Shown: positions 8,480-16,208 of the stretch, piece after piece | Numbering within the stretch: position 1 is the first letter of the stretch | How the letters are laid out: the number at the start of each line of letters is the position of its first letter | NCBI RefSeq assembly: GCF_018069625.1 | Contig: NZ_CP072941.1 | Coordinates: forward strand, 4,030,001 to 4,094,000 | Length of the DNA stretch: 64,000 nt | Reading direction: 5' to 3' | Source: Streptomyces yatensis | GTDB taxonomy: Bacteria; Actinomycetota; Actinomycetes; Streptomycetales; Streptomycetaceae | Notes under the pieces: model-generated | Databases searched by the model: none | The model's input: only the letters and a program-made list of their open reading frames with translations | Told to the model about the DNA's origin: nothing | Made by a program: the position numbers and the translations under genes

Positions 8480-9262
8480 ATGGTGAACGGGTGGGACGTG
8501 GCTGCGGCTGTCGGGACAGTCGCATCAGCGGCGGCGGCAGCGGTGGCCACAGGGCTGGTCGCCTGGCAGGCCCGGCTTGCACGTCGCGCAAACGCCAGCG
8601 CTCACGCCGTTGTGATCGACTCCGCGAAGGCGCGGCTGGACGCAGAGGCGCCGGATCTCGATGTCAGGGCCCTTGCCCCGGCATGGCCTCCGCTGAGTGA
8701 TGCACAGGACAGTGCCTCCCTTCCGACGCGCGACACCGTTTGGAGCTTCCCAGGTGACGAGCGGAAGACGCTCGTGTGCACACTGGCGGTTGAACTCACC
8801 AACCGGGGCACGCGGGACGTTGAGGTGACGATCCACGGTGACGTCCGGCCGGTCGACGAGCTGGCGGATCCCGCGTGGCAGCCTGGCCAGCCGATTGAGG
8901 ATTTCCTGATGCCCGGCAGAGAGCCGTATCGCTTCCATCTCCAGGGGACGCTGACGTTGCGGCAGTGGGCTGACAACCAGGACGCACAGGGACAAGGACG
9001 CCCCCTGCCGCATCGCATAGCCGGCGCCGTGATCGCCACGGACCGGCGTGATGAAGGGATCACCGATCGCTGGGAGTTGGTGATGACCGGATGCCCGATC
9101 GAACGGGTGCCAGGCGCCGCGGACCAATGGCGTCTGACCACCGATTCAGCGGTGCCCCAGTGGAAGATCCTCACCGTCGAACCGGTCGCCCGAGAGCGCA
9201 CCTACTGGATCTCGCGCCGCCGGGGACTGGAATATCCGTCGGTCGAGGACATGCTCAACTGA
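8480..9262 (+). CDS. Membrane-anchored hypothetical protein
   Basis: 260 aa, no recognised family. One hydrophobic Ala-rich segment near the N-terminus (about residues 7-27) is followed by WQARLARRANASAH, then a soluble domain of mixed strands. Start: AGGAGG at 8470-8475 lies 6 nt before the ATG. This single-anchor layout with a cytoplasmic or exported beta-rich domain is common among uncharacterised actinobacterial proteins. The gene follows directly on the decayed amidohydrolase and may mark an insertion boundary. Confidence 0.7.
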   Translation: MVNGWDVAAAVGTVASAAAAAVATGLVAWQARLARRANASAHAVVIDSAKARLDAEAPDLDVRALAPAWPPLSDAQDSASLPTRDTVWSFPGDERKTLVCTLAVELTNRGTRDVEVTIHGDVRPVDELADPAWQPGQPIEDFLMPGREPYRFHLQGTLTLRQWADNQDAQGQGRPLPHRIAGAVIATDRRDEGITDRWELVMTGCPIERVPGAADQWRLTTDSAVPQWKILTVEPVARERTYWISRRRGLEYPSVEDMLN

Positions 9263-9491
9263 ACCCTCGCTCACAGCCAACGGTTCTCAACGCGATCCCC
9301 GGTGGCATCGCCTCGGCAGGTATCCGCCACGCCACATGCGACGACGTCTTAGCCACGGTCAGGGCCGCCATGTGCCGGCGAGCAGGCCGCCGACGTCCGC
9401 CGGCACATGGCGGGCCGGGCCGGGGGCGGCCGCGTCGTCGTCCTCACGCGGGTCATCGGAGCCGCTGGGCGGATGGGTGGTTCACCCGGTC

Positions 9492-9527
9492 GAGTGAACC
9501 GGCGGGGTTCGCGGCGCCGGTTCACTC
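9492..9527 (-). terminator. Intrinsic hairpin after the crtY-T-U-SDR operon
   Basis: GAGTGAACCGGCG (9492-9504) pairs perfectly with CGCCGGTTCACTC (9515-9527) around a 10-nt loop. It lies 17 nt past the stop of the leftward SDR gene. The rest of 9263-9543 holds no gene that I can support. Confidence 0.7.
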
Positions 9528-9543
9528 CGAGCGTCCTTGCCGG

Positions 9544-10542
9544 TCAGTCCGCCTGCCCGTTCGGCCGCGGACTCGGTGGGGACCGGCGCGCGTTCCAGTC
9601 GGCGCGGCCGCCCGCGCCCAGGACTCCGGTGCCGGTGGTGAACTCGGCCCCGCTCGGGCGTCGCAACTCCCGCCGGGAGACGCGGGCGACGAGGGCGGGG
9701 AAGACCGGGCGCAGCGGCTGGCACCAGCGCAGCCAGGGCGGCGCGTGGACGGTGGGGGCGCGGCGGGCGATGCCGTCGGTGAGCAGGGCGGCCACCCGCT
9801 CCGGAGTCTGGACGCGGCGGGCGAACCGGGGCTGGTGTGCGCGCAGGGCCCGCAGCACCGGGTTGTCGTCGATGCCGCCGATCATGTCGGTGCCGGTCCA
9901 GTGCAGATAGGCGATGCCGACGGCAACGCCGTCGGGTTCGAGCTCGCAGCGCAGGGCTTGGGCGAAGGACTCGGCACCCGCCTTGGAGGCGCAGTACGCG
10001 CTCATCATGGGCGCGGAGCCGAACGAGGCGGTGGAGGCGACCTGGAGGAAGTAGCCGCGGGTGCGGGTGAGGTGGGGCAGGAAGGCCCTGGCGGTGTTGG
10101 CCGCGCCGGTCAGGTTGACGTCGACGACCCGCTGCCACAGGTCGGCCGCGGTGGTGCGGAAGGGCCCGCTGACGGCGATGCCCGCGTTGGCCACGACCAC
10201 GTCGGCGGGGCCGAGCCGTGCCTCGACCTCGCGTGCGGCGGCGTCCAGGGCGGCCGGGTCGGTGACGTCCGCCTCGACGCACAGGGTGGGCGTCGGCAGT
10301 CCGGCCGCCGCCTCCCGCAGCCGCTCCTCCTCCCGGCCGAGCAGCGCCACCCGTGCACCGGCCTCGGACAGCGCGGCGGCTACGGCCGCGCCGACGCCGC
10401 GGGCGGCTCCGGTGACGACGGCCACGCGTCCGCGCAGCGGTGAGACGCCGGTGGGCGGGCCCGGGGGGCGGGCGATGCCGCGGCGGGCGATGCCGTAGCG
10501 GCCGATGCCGTGGCGGCCGAGTCCTCGTCCGCTTGTCCTCAT
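9544..10542 (-). CDS. Short-chain dehydrogenase at the end of the carotenoid operon
   Basis: 332 aa. The SDR core begins near residue 38 with VAVVTGAARGVGAA, followed by VANAG, a Ser in QVASTASFG and YCASK (Tyr-x3-Lys). Such SDRs usually have 250-300 residues; the extra N-terminal 30 residues are an arginine-glycine leader made by a 15-bp tandem repeat. The start ATG has AGGAGA 9 nt upstream. It is the last gene of the leftward crtY-crtT-crtU run, 147 nt behind crtU, and may oxidise or reduce a carotenoid or be merely co-located. Confidence 0.8.
   Translation of the reverse strand: MRTSGRGLGRHGIGRYGIARRGIARPPGPPTGVSPLRGRVAVVTGAARGVGAAVAAALSEAGARVALLGREEERLREAAAGLPTPTLCVEADVTDPAALDAAAREVEARLGPADVVVANAGIAVSGPFRTTAADLWQRVVDVNLTGAANTARAFLPHLTRTRGYFLQVASTASFGSAPMMSAYCASKAGAESFAQALRCELEPDGVAVGIAYLHWTGTDMIGGIDDNPVLRALRAHQPRFARRVQTPERVAALLTDGIARRAPTVHAPPWLRWCQPLRPVFPALVARVSRRELRRPSGAEFTTGTGVLGAGGRADWNARRSPPSPRPNGQAD
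10471..10519. repeat. 15-bp tandem repeat encoding the SDR N-terminal leader
   Basis: About three copies of a 15-bp unit (GGGCGATGCCGCGGC-like) encode GRHGI-GRYGI-ARRGI at the N-terminus of the SDR. The copies differ by one to three bases. The period is a multiple of three, so copy-number change would keep the frame. Confidence 0.75.
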
Positions 10543-10592
10543 GGTTCTGTTCTCCTGCCGACGGATCTTCCCCCACGGTTCTTCCGGCGTAC

Positions 10593-10640
10593 TCGTCTCC
10601 GGTCTCGGTCTCCGGTCTCCGGTCTCCCGTCTCCCGTCTC
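10593..10640. repeat. 7-nt GGTCTCC tandem array between crtU and the SDR gene
   Basis: The gap between crtU and the SDR gene carries about seven head-to-tail copies of GGTCTCC or variants (CGTCTCC, GGTCTC). On the leftward transcript this is a purine-rich GGAGACC/GGAGACG run, which repeats a Shine-Dalgarno-like core about 50 nt ahead of the SDR start. Confidence 0.7.
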
Positions 10641-10689
10641 CGAAGGAGCGGGTCCGGTCCGGCGGGACCGGATCGGTTCCACGGACGGC

Positions 10690-12267
10690 TCAGTCCGGCC
10701 GTACGCGGACGGCGGGTGTCCGCCCCCAGGTGGCCAGGGCTCTGAGGAGCGCGCCCCGCCCGCGGTGCGGCACCGTCCACAGCGTCTGCCCCCGCACCCC
10801 CCACCGCTCCAGCAGGGCGTTGGCCGCGAGGAAGCCGCTCGTCGCCGCCCGTTCCATGAGCGCCACGGGCAAGCCGGTGCGGACCACGTCGCCGGCCACG
10901 ACCAGTCGAGGGTGCGGGGTGCGGACGGTGGGGCGGTCGCCGTAGCCGCCCACCGGGAACAGGGGGCAGTCGTCGTGCCACTCGTGGCGGGCGTCGACGA
11001 CCGTGGCCGTGCCGGTCTCCGGGTAGACGCGGTGCAGTTGGTCGAGGAGACGCTTGTGTTCGACGTCCCGGGGGGCGTCGGGCGATACGGCGTAGGCGTG
11101 CAGTTCGACGACGGAGCCACCGGTGCGGGCGTTCCAGCGGGCCGCCTCGTCCTCGTAGCGTTCCAGCACGCTGATGTTGTCGAGGGTGCCGAAGCCGCTG
11201 GTGCCGAGGAAGCCGGGCCGGTCGGGTGCGACGGGCCGGTCCAGCCACAGGCGGCTGACCAGGAAGGGCGGTGCGGTGCGCAGCCGTCCGATCCGCTCGC
11301 GCCACGGCGGGTCGCCCAGCTGTGGGCAGCGTGCCACCAGCGAGCGCAGCCCCGCGGTGTCCAGTGCGAGGACGACCCCGTCGTGGCGGCGCTCGTCCCG
11401 GTCGGAGGCGACCACGAAACCGCCGTCCGGGACGGGCGCGATGTGCTCGACGGCCGTGCCGGTGCGCACCTCGGCGTGGTGGCGGGTCAGATAGCCGGCG
11501 AGCGGGTCCCACAGGGCGGCCGGGAAGGGGGCGCGGGGGACGTCGAACAGCAGCCCTTCGGCGGAGCCGAGGAAGTAGATGTGGAACGTCAGCGCCATCT
11601 CGGCCGCCGACAGCTCCCGCGGGTCGGCGAAGAAGCTGCGGGAGAACACCTCGAAGGCGAGGTGACGGGCGCCTTCGGGGAAGCGCACCGCGTCCAGGAA
11701 GTCATGGGCGCTGGTGCCGTCCAGGCGTTCGTACACCTCCGGCACGCGCACGTCGAGCAGGGGCAGGGCGGCCACGGGGTCGAAGGCGCGCAGGTCCGCG
11801 AGCCGGAAGGAGGGACTGAGCGCCACGAAGCCGAGCGCGCTGAACGGCGGGGTGCGCGGGACGTGCCGGAAGCTGTCGTGCAGGCCGTCGGCGTTGCGCA
11901 GCGGGTAGTCCGGGAGGCCGGTGAGCCGCTCCAGGCCGGGGTCGGTCCGGCGCAGCAGTCCACGCAGGTTGTAGTACTGACGGAAGAACGCGTGGAAGCC
12001 GCGGCTCATGGTCACCGTGGTGCCGTCGCGCAGTGCGGTCGGCCATCCGCCGACCCGCCCGCCGAGGTAGGGCCGCTTCTCGTACAGGGTGACGGCCACC
12101 CCGCGCTCGGCGAGCGCGGTGGCGGCGGCCAGGCCGGCGATGCCCGCGCCGACCACCGCCACCGACGGCGGGGGCCCCGGCACCCGGGGGACGCCGGGCC
12201 GGGCCGGCAGCGTCCGGGCCCGCCGGTCGCGTCCCGGGCGCGCGGCACCCCGGCGCGGGGCCCTCAT
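10690..12267 (-). CDS. crtU: Carotene desaturase/methyltransferase, aromatic-ring forming (CrtU)
   Basis: 525 aa FAD-dependent oxidoreductase. The dinucleotide-binding motif VAVVGAGIAGLAAATALAER is at about residues 36-55, and the CrtU hallmark SRGFHAFFRQYYNLR follows near residue 90; the C-terminal GDxxRTGLPVALMERA closes the FAD site. CrtU desaturates the beta-ionone ring and shifts a methyl group, turning beta-carotene into isorenieratene. The start at 12267 is the last ATG of a repeated start module, has GGGAGGG just upstream, and overlaps the stop of a preceding micro-ORF. Residues 1-16 are themselves one copy of the repeat. Confidence 0.85.
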   Translation of the reverse strand: MRAPRRGAARPGRDRRARTLPARPGVPRVPGPPPSVAVVGAGIAGLAAATALAERGVAVTLYEKRPYLGGRVGGWPTALRDGTTVTMSRGFHAFFRQYYNLRGLLRRTDPGLERLTGLPDYPLRNADGLHDSFRHVPRTPPFSALGFVALSPSFRLADLRAFDPVAALPLLDVRVPEVYERLDGTSAHDFLDAVRFPEGARHLAFEVFSRSFFADPRELSAAEMALTFHIYFLGSAEGLLFDVPRAPFPAALWDPLAGYLTRHHAEVRTGTAVEHIAPVPDGGFVVASDRDERRHDGVVLALDTAGLRSLVARCPQLGDPPWRERIGRLRTAPPFLVSRLWLDRPVAPDRPGFLGTSGFGTLDNISVLERYEDEAARWNARTGGSVVELHAYAVSPDAPRDVEHKRLLDQLHRVYPETGTATVVDARHEWHDDCPLFPVGGYGDRPTVRTPHPRLVVAGDVVRTGLPVALMERAATSGFLAANALLERWGVRGQTLWTVPHRGRGALLRALATWGRTPAVRVRPD

Positions 12268-12323
12268 GCGCCCTCCCGCCGGTCGCATCCCCGGCGCGCG
12301 GCACCCCGGCGCGGGGCCCTCAT
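12264..12323 (-). CDS. Micro-ORF 2 in the crtT-crtU relay (19 aa)
   Basis: This frame encodes MRAPRRGAARRGCDRREGA and a TGA. Its ATG overlaps the stop of micro-ORF 1 and its TGA (12266-12264) overlaps the ATG of crtU (12267-12265). GGGAGGG lies just before its start. The chain crtT, micro-ORF 1, micro-ORF 2, crtU is therefore joined by three successive ATGA overlaps. Translation is inferred. Confidence 0.5.
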   Translation of the reverse strand: MRAPRRGAARRGCDRREGA

Positions 12324-12427
12324 GCGCCCTCCCGCCGGTCGCATCCCCGGCGCGCGGCACCCCGGCGCGGGGCCCTCATGCGTCCCCCCGCCGGTCGCAT
12401 CCCCGGCAGGCGACGTGGGGCCCTCAT
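12320..12427 (-). CDS. Micro-ORF 1 in the crtT-crtU relay (35 aa)
   Basis: The ATG at 12427 overlaps the TGA of crtT (ATGA), and the frame runs through the short and first full repeat units, ending at a TGA that overlaps the ATG of micro-ORF 2. The product is an Arg/Pro/Gly-rich 35-residue peptide that contains the repeat peptide once in full. Whether the peptide matters is unknown; its role is more likely to hand ribosomes on. Existence of the frame is certain, translation is inferred. Confidence 0.5.
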   Translation of the reverse strand: MRAPRRLPGMRPAGGRMRAPRRGAARRGCDRREGA

Positions 12428-13152
12428 GCGTCCTCCCGCCGGTCGCATCCCCGGCGGGCGACGAAGGTGTGGGCGATGCCCGTCTGCCAACCCGGCAGCG
12501 GCAGGGCGCGGATCCGGTCGAAGCCGGCCGTGTCGAGGCGCCGCGCGAACCGCCCGGCAGTGTCGAACTCCAGCACACTGCGCCACAGGTGCCGGTAGAG
12601 CGGCCCGTCCCCCAGCAGGGTCGCCACGGGCTGTACGACGCCCCGGCACACCAGCGTCCACACCGCGCGATCGGCTCGCCGCCCGCGGAGGGCGTACTCG
12701 TGCACGCCGAGCCGGCCGCCCGGCCGCAGCAGCCCGCGCACGCCGGCGAGGACGGCGTCGGGGTCGGTGACGTTGCGGAAGAGGTACGCCGCGAAGACCG
12801 CGTCGAAGGGGCCGCGTACCCCGGCCTCGGCCAGCCGTTCTGCGGGGGCGTGCACAAAGGTCACCCCGTCCGCCCACGGCTTGGCCGCGGCCCGCCGGAG
12901 CATGCCGGCCGAGGCGTCCACGGCCGTGATGTCGGCGGCGGGCAGGACGCACCGCAGGGCGGCGGTGGAGGCGCCGGTGCCGCAGCCGAGGTCGAGCAGG
13001 CGCAGCCCCTGCCCATGTCCGGGCAGCCCGAGCCGGCGCACCGAGCGGCGCAGATGGGCGTGGTAGCCGGGATTGGCGGCCACGAGCGTGTCGTAGCTGC
13101 GGGAGGCGTGGTCGAAGGCGGCGGCGAGGCACTCGTCGCGCAGCAGCGTCAT
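12424..13152 (-). CDS. crtT: SAM-dependent methyltransferase (CrtT)
   Basis: 242 aa class I methyltransferase of the UbiE/COQ5 type. Motif I is LLDLGCGTGASTAAL near residue 53, followed by ITAVDASAGML and FDAVFAAYLFRNV. It lies between crtY and crtU with 4-nt overlaps (ATGA at 13149-13152 with crtY), the arrangement known for crtY-crtT-crtU in Streptomyces. Its substrate in carotenoid formation is not firmly settled. The final ten residues are encoded by the first partial copy of the junction repeat. Confidence 0.85.
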   Translation of the reverse strand: MTLLRDECLAAAFDHASRSYDTLVAANPGYHAHLRRSVRRLGLPGHGQGLRLLDLGCGTGASTAALRCVLPAADITAVDASAGMLRRAAAKPWADGVTFVHAPAERLAEAGVRGPFDAVFAAYLFRNVTDPDAVLAGVRGLLRPGGRLGVHEYALRGRRADRAVWTLVCRGVVQPVATLLGDGPLYRHLWRSVLEFDTAGRFARRLDTAGFDRIRALPLPGWQTGIAHTFVARRGCDRREDA

Positions 13153-14519
13153 GCGGTCTCCGTGGGGGGCGGGGCGGGCGGGTCCGACGTGGGAGGTGGC
13201 GGAGTGGCGGGAGGAGGCGCCGGCGGATGCGGCGGAGTGGCGGGACGCGCGGGCGGATGCGGCGGAGTGGCGGGACGCGCGGGCGGATGCGGCGGAGTGG
13301 CGGGGCGCGCCGCCGGATGCGGCGACGCGGGGAGGTCGAAGCGGCGGCGGGGCAGGCGGGGCAGCTCCAGGGCGGAGCGCAGCATCGGCCCGACGGGCGT
13401 GCGCAGGCCGATGGACACGTCCTCGTGCAGGCGGGTGCCGCCGTCGAGAAAGCGCAGCAGCCGTGCCATGGGCACGCGGGCGAACAGGCGGCTGAACAGC
13501 TCTGGGCCGTCGGCCCGGCCGCTGTCCAGGGCGCGCAGCAGGACCGCGTCCATGGCACGGGAGCGCACCGAGTGGGCGGCGGGCGGCACCGGGCGGCGCC
13601 CACGGCGCAGGGCGTCGGCGACGGCCCGGGTCTGGCGCTGCAGTCCGGCGAAGGTGTAGCCGGTGGCGGGGCGGGTGGCTCCGCCGGCGGCGCCGATGGG
13701 GAAGACCGAGGCGCCGGCCTGCCGGGGGACCGGCGCGTCCGTCATCGGGATGACGCCGGTCTCAGTGGCCAGGACCTGCCGTTCGCCGAGCCGCAGCACC
13801 TCGTCGGCGTAGTGGCGTACGGCGGCCTCGTAACGGTCCGGGGTGAGGGTGCGCGCGGAGAACTCGGTGTACTCCACGAGCGCCTCGTACGGCCCGAGCG
13901 GCAGGACGTAGCCGAAGGACAGGCCGTGGGCGGGCTGCGGGGTACGGAAGTCCATCAGCTCCACCGCGGCCGGGTCGAAGGCGGGCCGGGCGGTGCGCAC
14001 GACCCAGCCGTGGAAGTGCTGCAGCAGGGTGGTGCGAGCGGCCGGCAGGCTGCTCGGGGGGCGGGAGTCCAGCACCCAGCGGGCGCTGAGCACCCGCGCC
14101 CGGCCATCGGTGTCCCTCAGGTGGACGTGAGCGCCACCGGGCACGTCCTCCACCGTTTCGACGGTGGCTTCCAGGCGCCGGACGTTGGGGCTGCGGGCCA
14201 GGTCCCGGGAGACCAGGCGCTCGAAGTCGACGGAGCGGATCATTCGGTAGCGCAGCGGGGCGATGTCCCCCTCGACCGGGGCGCCGGTGCGCGGACGCAC
14301 CCTCAGCCGCCGCCACTCGGCCCGCACCGCCGCGTCGAACCGCCCGGGTCCCGCCGCCCAGTAGCACCAGGTGCGCGGCGGCGGGCGCAGCGGACCGGGC
14401 GGCGCGTCCACCAGCACCACGGACGGTGTGCGCAGGCCGGGTACGCGTCCGGCGAGCCGGTGGGCCAGCGACAGCCCGGCGGCGCCCGCTCCCACAACGG
14501 CCACGTCCGTCTCCGGCAC
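13149..14519 (-). CDS. crtY: Lycopene beta-cyclase (CrtY) with a Pro-rich tail
   Basis: 456 aa. The N-terminal FAD motif VAVVGAGAAGLSLAHRLAG begins at about residue 6; RTWCYWAAGP is the cyclase RxWCxW-type signature, and MDFR and the C-terminal GAAGGATRPATGYTF match lycopene cyclases. It closes both ends of lycopene to give beta-carotene. GTG at 14519 is the start, with GGGAGG 4 nt upstream; the frame upstream is only open by chance. Residues from about 394 on form a Pro/Ala/His tail built by a 30-bp repeat, which typical CrtY proteins lack. Confidence 0.88.
   Translation of the reverse strand: MPETDVAVVGAGAAGLSLAHRLAGRVPGLRTPSVVLVDAPPGPLRPPPRTWCYWAAGPGRFDAAVRAEWRRLRVRPRTGAPVEGDIAPLRYRMIRSVDFERLVSRDLARSPNVRRLEATVETVEDVPGGAHVHLRDTDGRARVLSARWVLDSRPPSSLPAARTTLLQHFHGWVVRTARPAFDPAAVELMDFRTPQPAHGLSFGYVLPLGPYEALVEYTEFSARTLTPDRYEAAVRHYADEVLRLGERQVLATETGVIPMTDAPVPRQAGASVFPIGAAGGATRPATGYTFAGLQRQTRAVADALRRGRRPVPPAAHSVRSRAMDAVLLRALDSGRADGPELFSRLFARVPMARLLRFLDGGTRLHEDVSIGLRTPVGPMLRSALELPRLPRRRFDLPASPHPAARPATPPHPPARPATPPHPPARPATPPHPPAPPPATPPPPTSDPPAPPPTETA
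13222..13330. repeat. 30-bp tandem repeat encoding the CrtY tail
   Basis: Three full 30-bp units (13222-13251, 13252-13281, 13282-13311) and a partial fourth encode a ten-residue PPHPPARPAT-type repeat in the CrtY C-terminus. Units 1 and 2 are identical; unit 3 differs by few bases. Confidence 0.85.
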
Positions 14520-14864
14520 GATGCCTCCCTTCCTCGGTCTGGTGCCGTGCCGTCGGGTGCTCCCGCGCGGCCGGGCGGGTGGGGCACACGGCACCCGTTC
14601 CGGGCCGTCTTGGCCTGGTTTTCCCAAATTGTGTACCCCGGCGGACGCAGGACGCCCCCTGACGGCGAGCGCCCGGGCGCCGGACACGGCACCGTGAAGG
14701 GGCGGTGGTCGCCACGCGCGTGAGGCGTTCGCATATCCGTCCGCACCGCCCGCGCCGAAGCAGACGTGTGACGAGAACGTCGGACACGACGGACACGACA
14801 CACGACGGACACGACGGACACGACGGACACGACGGACACGACGGACACGACGGAGGGAACCGGA
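14520..14864. promoter_or_regulatory. Divergent promoter region between crtY and crtE
   Basis: This 345-nt gap must carry the promoters of both carotenoid operons. A relatively AT-rich patch (14617-14634, TTTTCCCAAATTGTGTAC within it) stands out from the GC-rich surroundings and is the best candidate for a regulator or sigma-factor site. The 70 nt nearest crtE are a 9-bp tandem array. No gene is supported here; no light-response regulator gene (litR/litS type) is seen in the window. Confidence 0.5.
14781..14850. repeat. 9-bp tandem array directly upstream of crtE
   Basis: Two copies of CGGACACGA, a shortened CACACGA, then five exact copies run up to CGGAGGG, which is the crtE ribosome-binding site. 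The array would be transcribed as part of the crtE leader or would space the promoter from it. Change in copy number would alter leader length in steps of 9 nt. Confidence 0.85.
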
Positions 14865-16208
14865 ATGCGTCCCACCCACGCGAAGGACCACCCCGCGACC
14901 GCGCCGTCGCACCCGGTCGCGGTGGCCAAGGCGCCCGTGCCGTCACTCGCGCGCGGGCCAGTGGCCGACGGCGACGCAGGACACGGCGCGACGGAGGCGT
15001 GGACCGCGGCGGGCGGGCCGCTGCCCACCGGGTCCGCCGAGGTGCGCCAGGTCGACGCCGACGTGCCCGGCGCCGTCGGCCGGGTGCTCGACCATGTGCT
15101 GGCGGAACGCCTGCACCGCGCTCGGCCGGCGGATCCGCTGTTCGCCGAGGAGCTGGCCGAACGGGTGACACGCTTCACCCTGAAGGGCGGCAAACGCACC
15201 CGCGCGCAGCTGGTGTGGTGGGCCGCGCGGGCCTGCGCCGGCCGGGATCCGGCGTCCGCGGCAGCGGCCCTGCGGATCGGCGGCGCCCTGGAACTGCTCC
15301 AGACCTGCGCGCTCGTCCACGACGACGTGATGGACCGGGCGGTGCTGCGGCGCGGCCGGCCCGCGCTCCACACGGACCTGGCCGATCGCCACGCCGGCCG
15401 GGTGGGGGCCGAGCGGGCCGAGCGGTTCGGGCAGTCGGCCGCGGTCCTCGCCGGGGATCTGGCGCTGGCCTGGGCCGACGACCTGGTGGTGGAGACGCCG
15501 CTGGCACCCACGGCCGGGGCGGTGGTGCGGCGGCTGTGGAGCGATCTACGCACGGAGATGGTGGCGGGCCAGTACCTGGACGTACGGGGCCAGATCACCG
15601 CCGCGCGGTCCCTGGCCCGCGCGCTGCGCGCCGCCTGCCTGAAGAGCGCCCTGTACTCGGTGGAGCGGCCCCTCACCCTGGGGGCCGCCGTGGCGGGCGC
15701 GGACGAGGCGACACTGCGCCGGCTGTGCGACGCCGGACGATGCGTCGGCCTGGCGTTCCAGCTGCGCGACGACCTGGACGACGTCTTCCGCGGCCCGCGG
15801 GAGACCGGCAAGGCATGCGGCGGCGACATCCGGGAGGGCAAGCCGACCTATCTGGTCGCGGTCGCCCGTGCGCGGGCCGAGGCCGCCGGCGACGGCGCCG
15901 CGCTCGCCGTGCTGGAGCGGTGGCTCGGTGACGCGGCGCTCACCGAGCGCGGCCTGGACGAGGTGCGGGACGTACTCATCGCGACAGGGGCGCGGGCCAC
16001 CGTGGAGACCACGATCGACCGGCTCGCCGCGCGGGGTCTTGGGCACTTCGACAGCGCCCGGCTCGACCCGGAGGGCACCGGCCCGCTGCGGGATCTGCTG
16101 CTCGCGACGGCCGGGGCGCGGCCGGGTCAGGACGCCGCCGTACGCCCGCGGCCCGCGCACGATCCGGGCGGGACTCGGCCCCGCGGCACCGAGGGGACCG
16201 GCCGATGA
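14865..16208 (+). CDS. crtE: Geranylgeranyl diphosphate synthase (CrtE)
   Basis: 447 aa trans-prenyltransferase. The first Asp-rich motif is HDDVMD (DDxxD), in LLQTCALVHDDVMD; the second is QLRDDLDDVF (DDxxD). GGKRTR near residue 106 binds diphosphate. It supplies the C20 precursor for carotenoids. About 60 N-terminal and 40 C-terminal residues are disordered and exceed the usual 350-380. The ATG at 14865 follows GGAGGGAACCGG. The stop overlaps the crtI start (ATGA). Confidence 0.9.
   Translation: MRPTHAKDHPATAPSHPVAVAKAPVPSLARGPVADGDAGHGATEAWTAAGGPLPTGSAEVRQVDADVPGAVGRVLDHVLAERLHRARPADPLFAEELAERVTRFTLKGGKRTRAQLVWWAARACAGRDPASAAAALRIGGALELLQTCALVHDDVMDRAVLRRGRPALHTDLADRHAGRVGAERAERFGQSAAVLAGDLALAWADDLVVETPLAPTAGAVVRRLWSDLRTEMVAGQYLDVRGQITAARSLARALRAACLKSALYSVERPLTLGAAVAGADEATLRRLCDAGRCVGLAFQLRDDLDDVFRGPRETGKACGGDIREGKPTYLVAVARARAEAAGDGAALAVLERWLGDAALTERGLDEVRDVLIATGARATVETTIDRLAARGLGHFDSARLDPEGTGPLRDLLLATAGARPGQDAAVRPRPAHDPGGTRPRGTEGTGR

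Larger units (their letters stand above)
12225..12440 (-). repeat. Tandem 56-bp repeat duplicating the crtT stop/crtU start junction
   Basis: Three near-identical 56-bp units (12225-12280, 12281-12336, 12337-12392) and a 48-bp shortened unit (12393-12440) lie head to tail, followed by a partial copy inside the crtT 3' end. On the leftward strand each unit contains GGGAGG, a GCATGA stop/start overlap and the first codons of crtU. The array fills the whole space between crtT and crtU. The end of CrtT (RRGCDRRED-A) matches the repeat-encoded peptide, so the unit was born from the crtT-crtU junction. Confidence 0.9.

Noticed and set aside
8399..8480. Extension of the hypothetical membrane protein to an upstream ATG at 8399
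   Set aside because: AGGAGG sits exactly before the ATG at 8480 and the extension is Arg/Ser-rich without a fold.
12225..12440. CRISPR-like or attachment-site reading of the 56-bp repeats
   Set aside because: Units are directly adjacent, contain coding signals of crtT/crtU and have no unique spacers.
14781..14850. Short-repeat array that could look like a CRISPR
   Set aside because: The 9-bp units are contiguous with no spacers.
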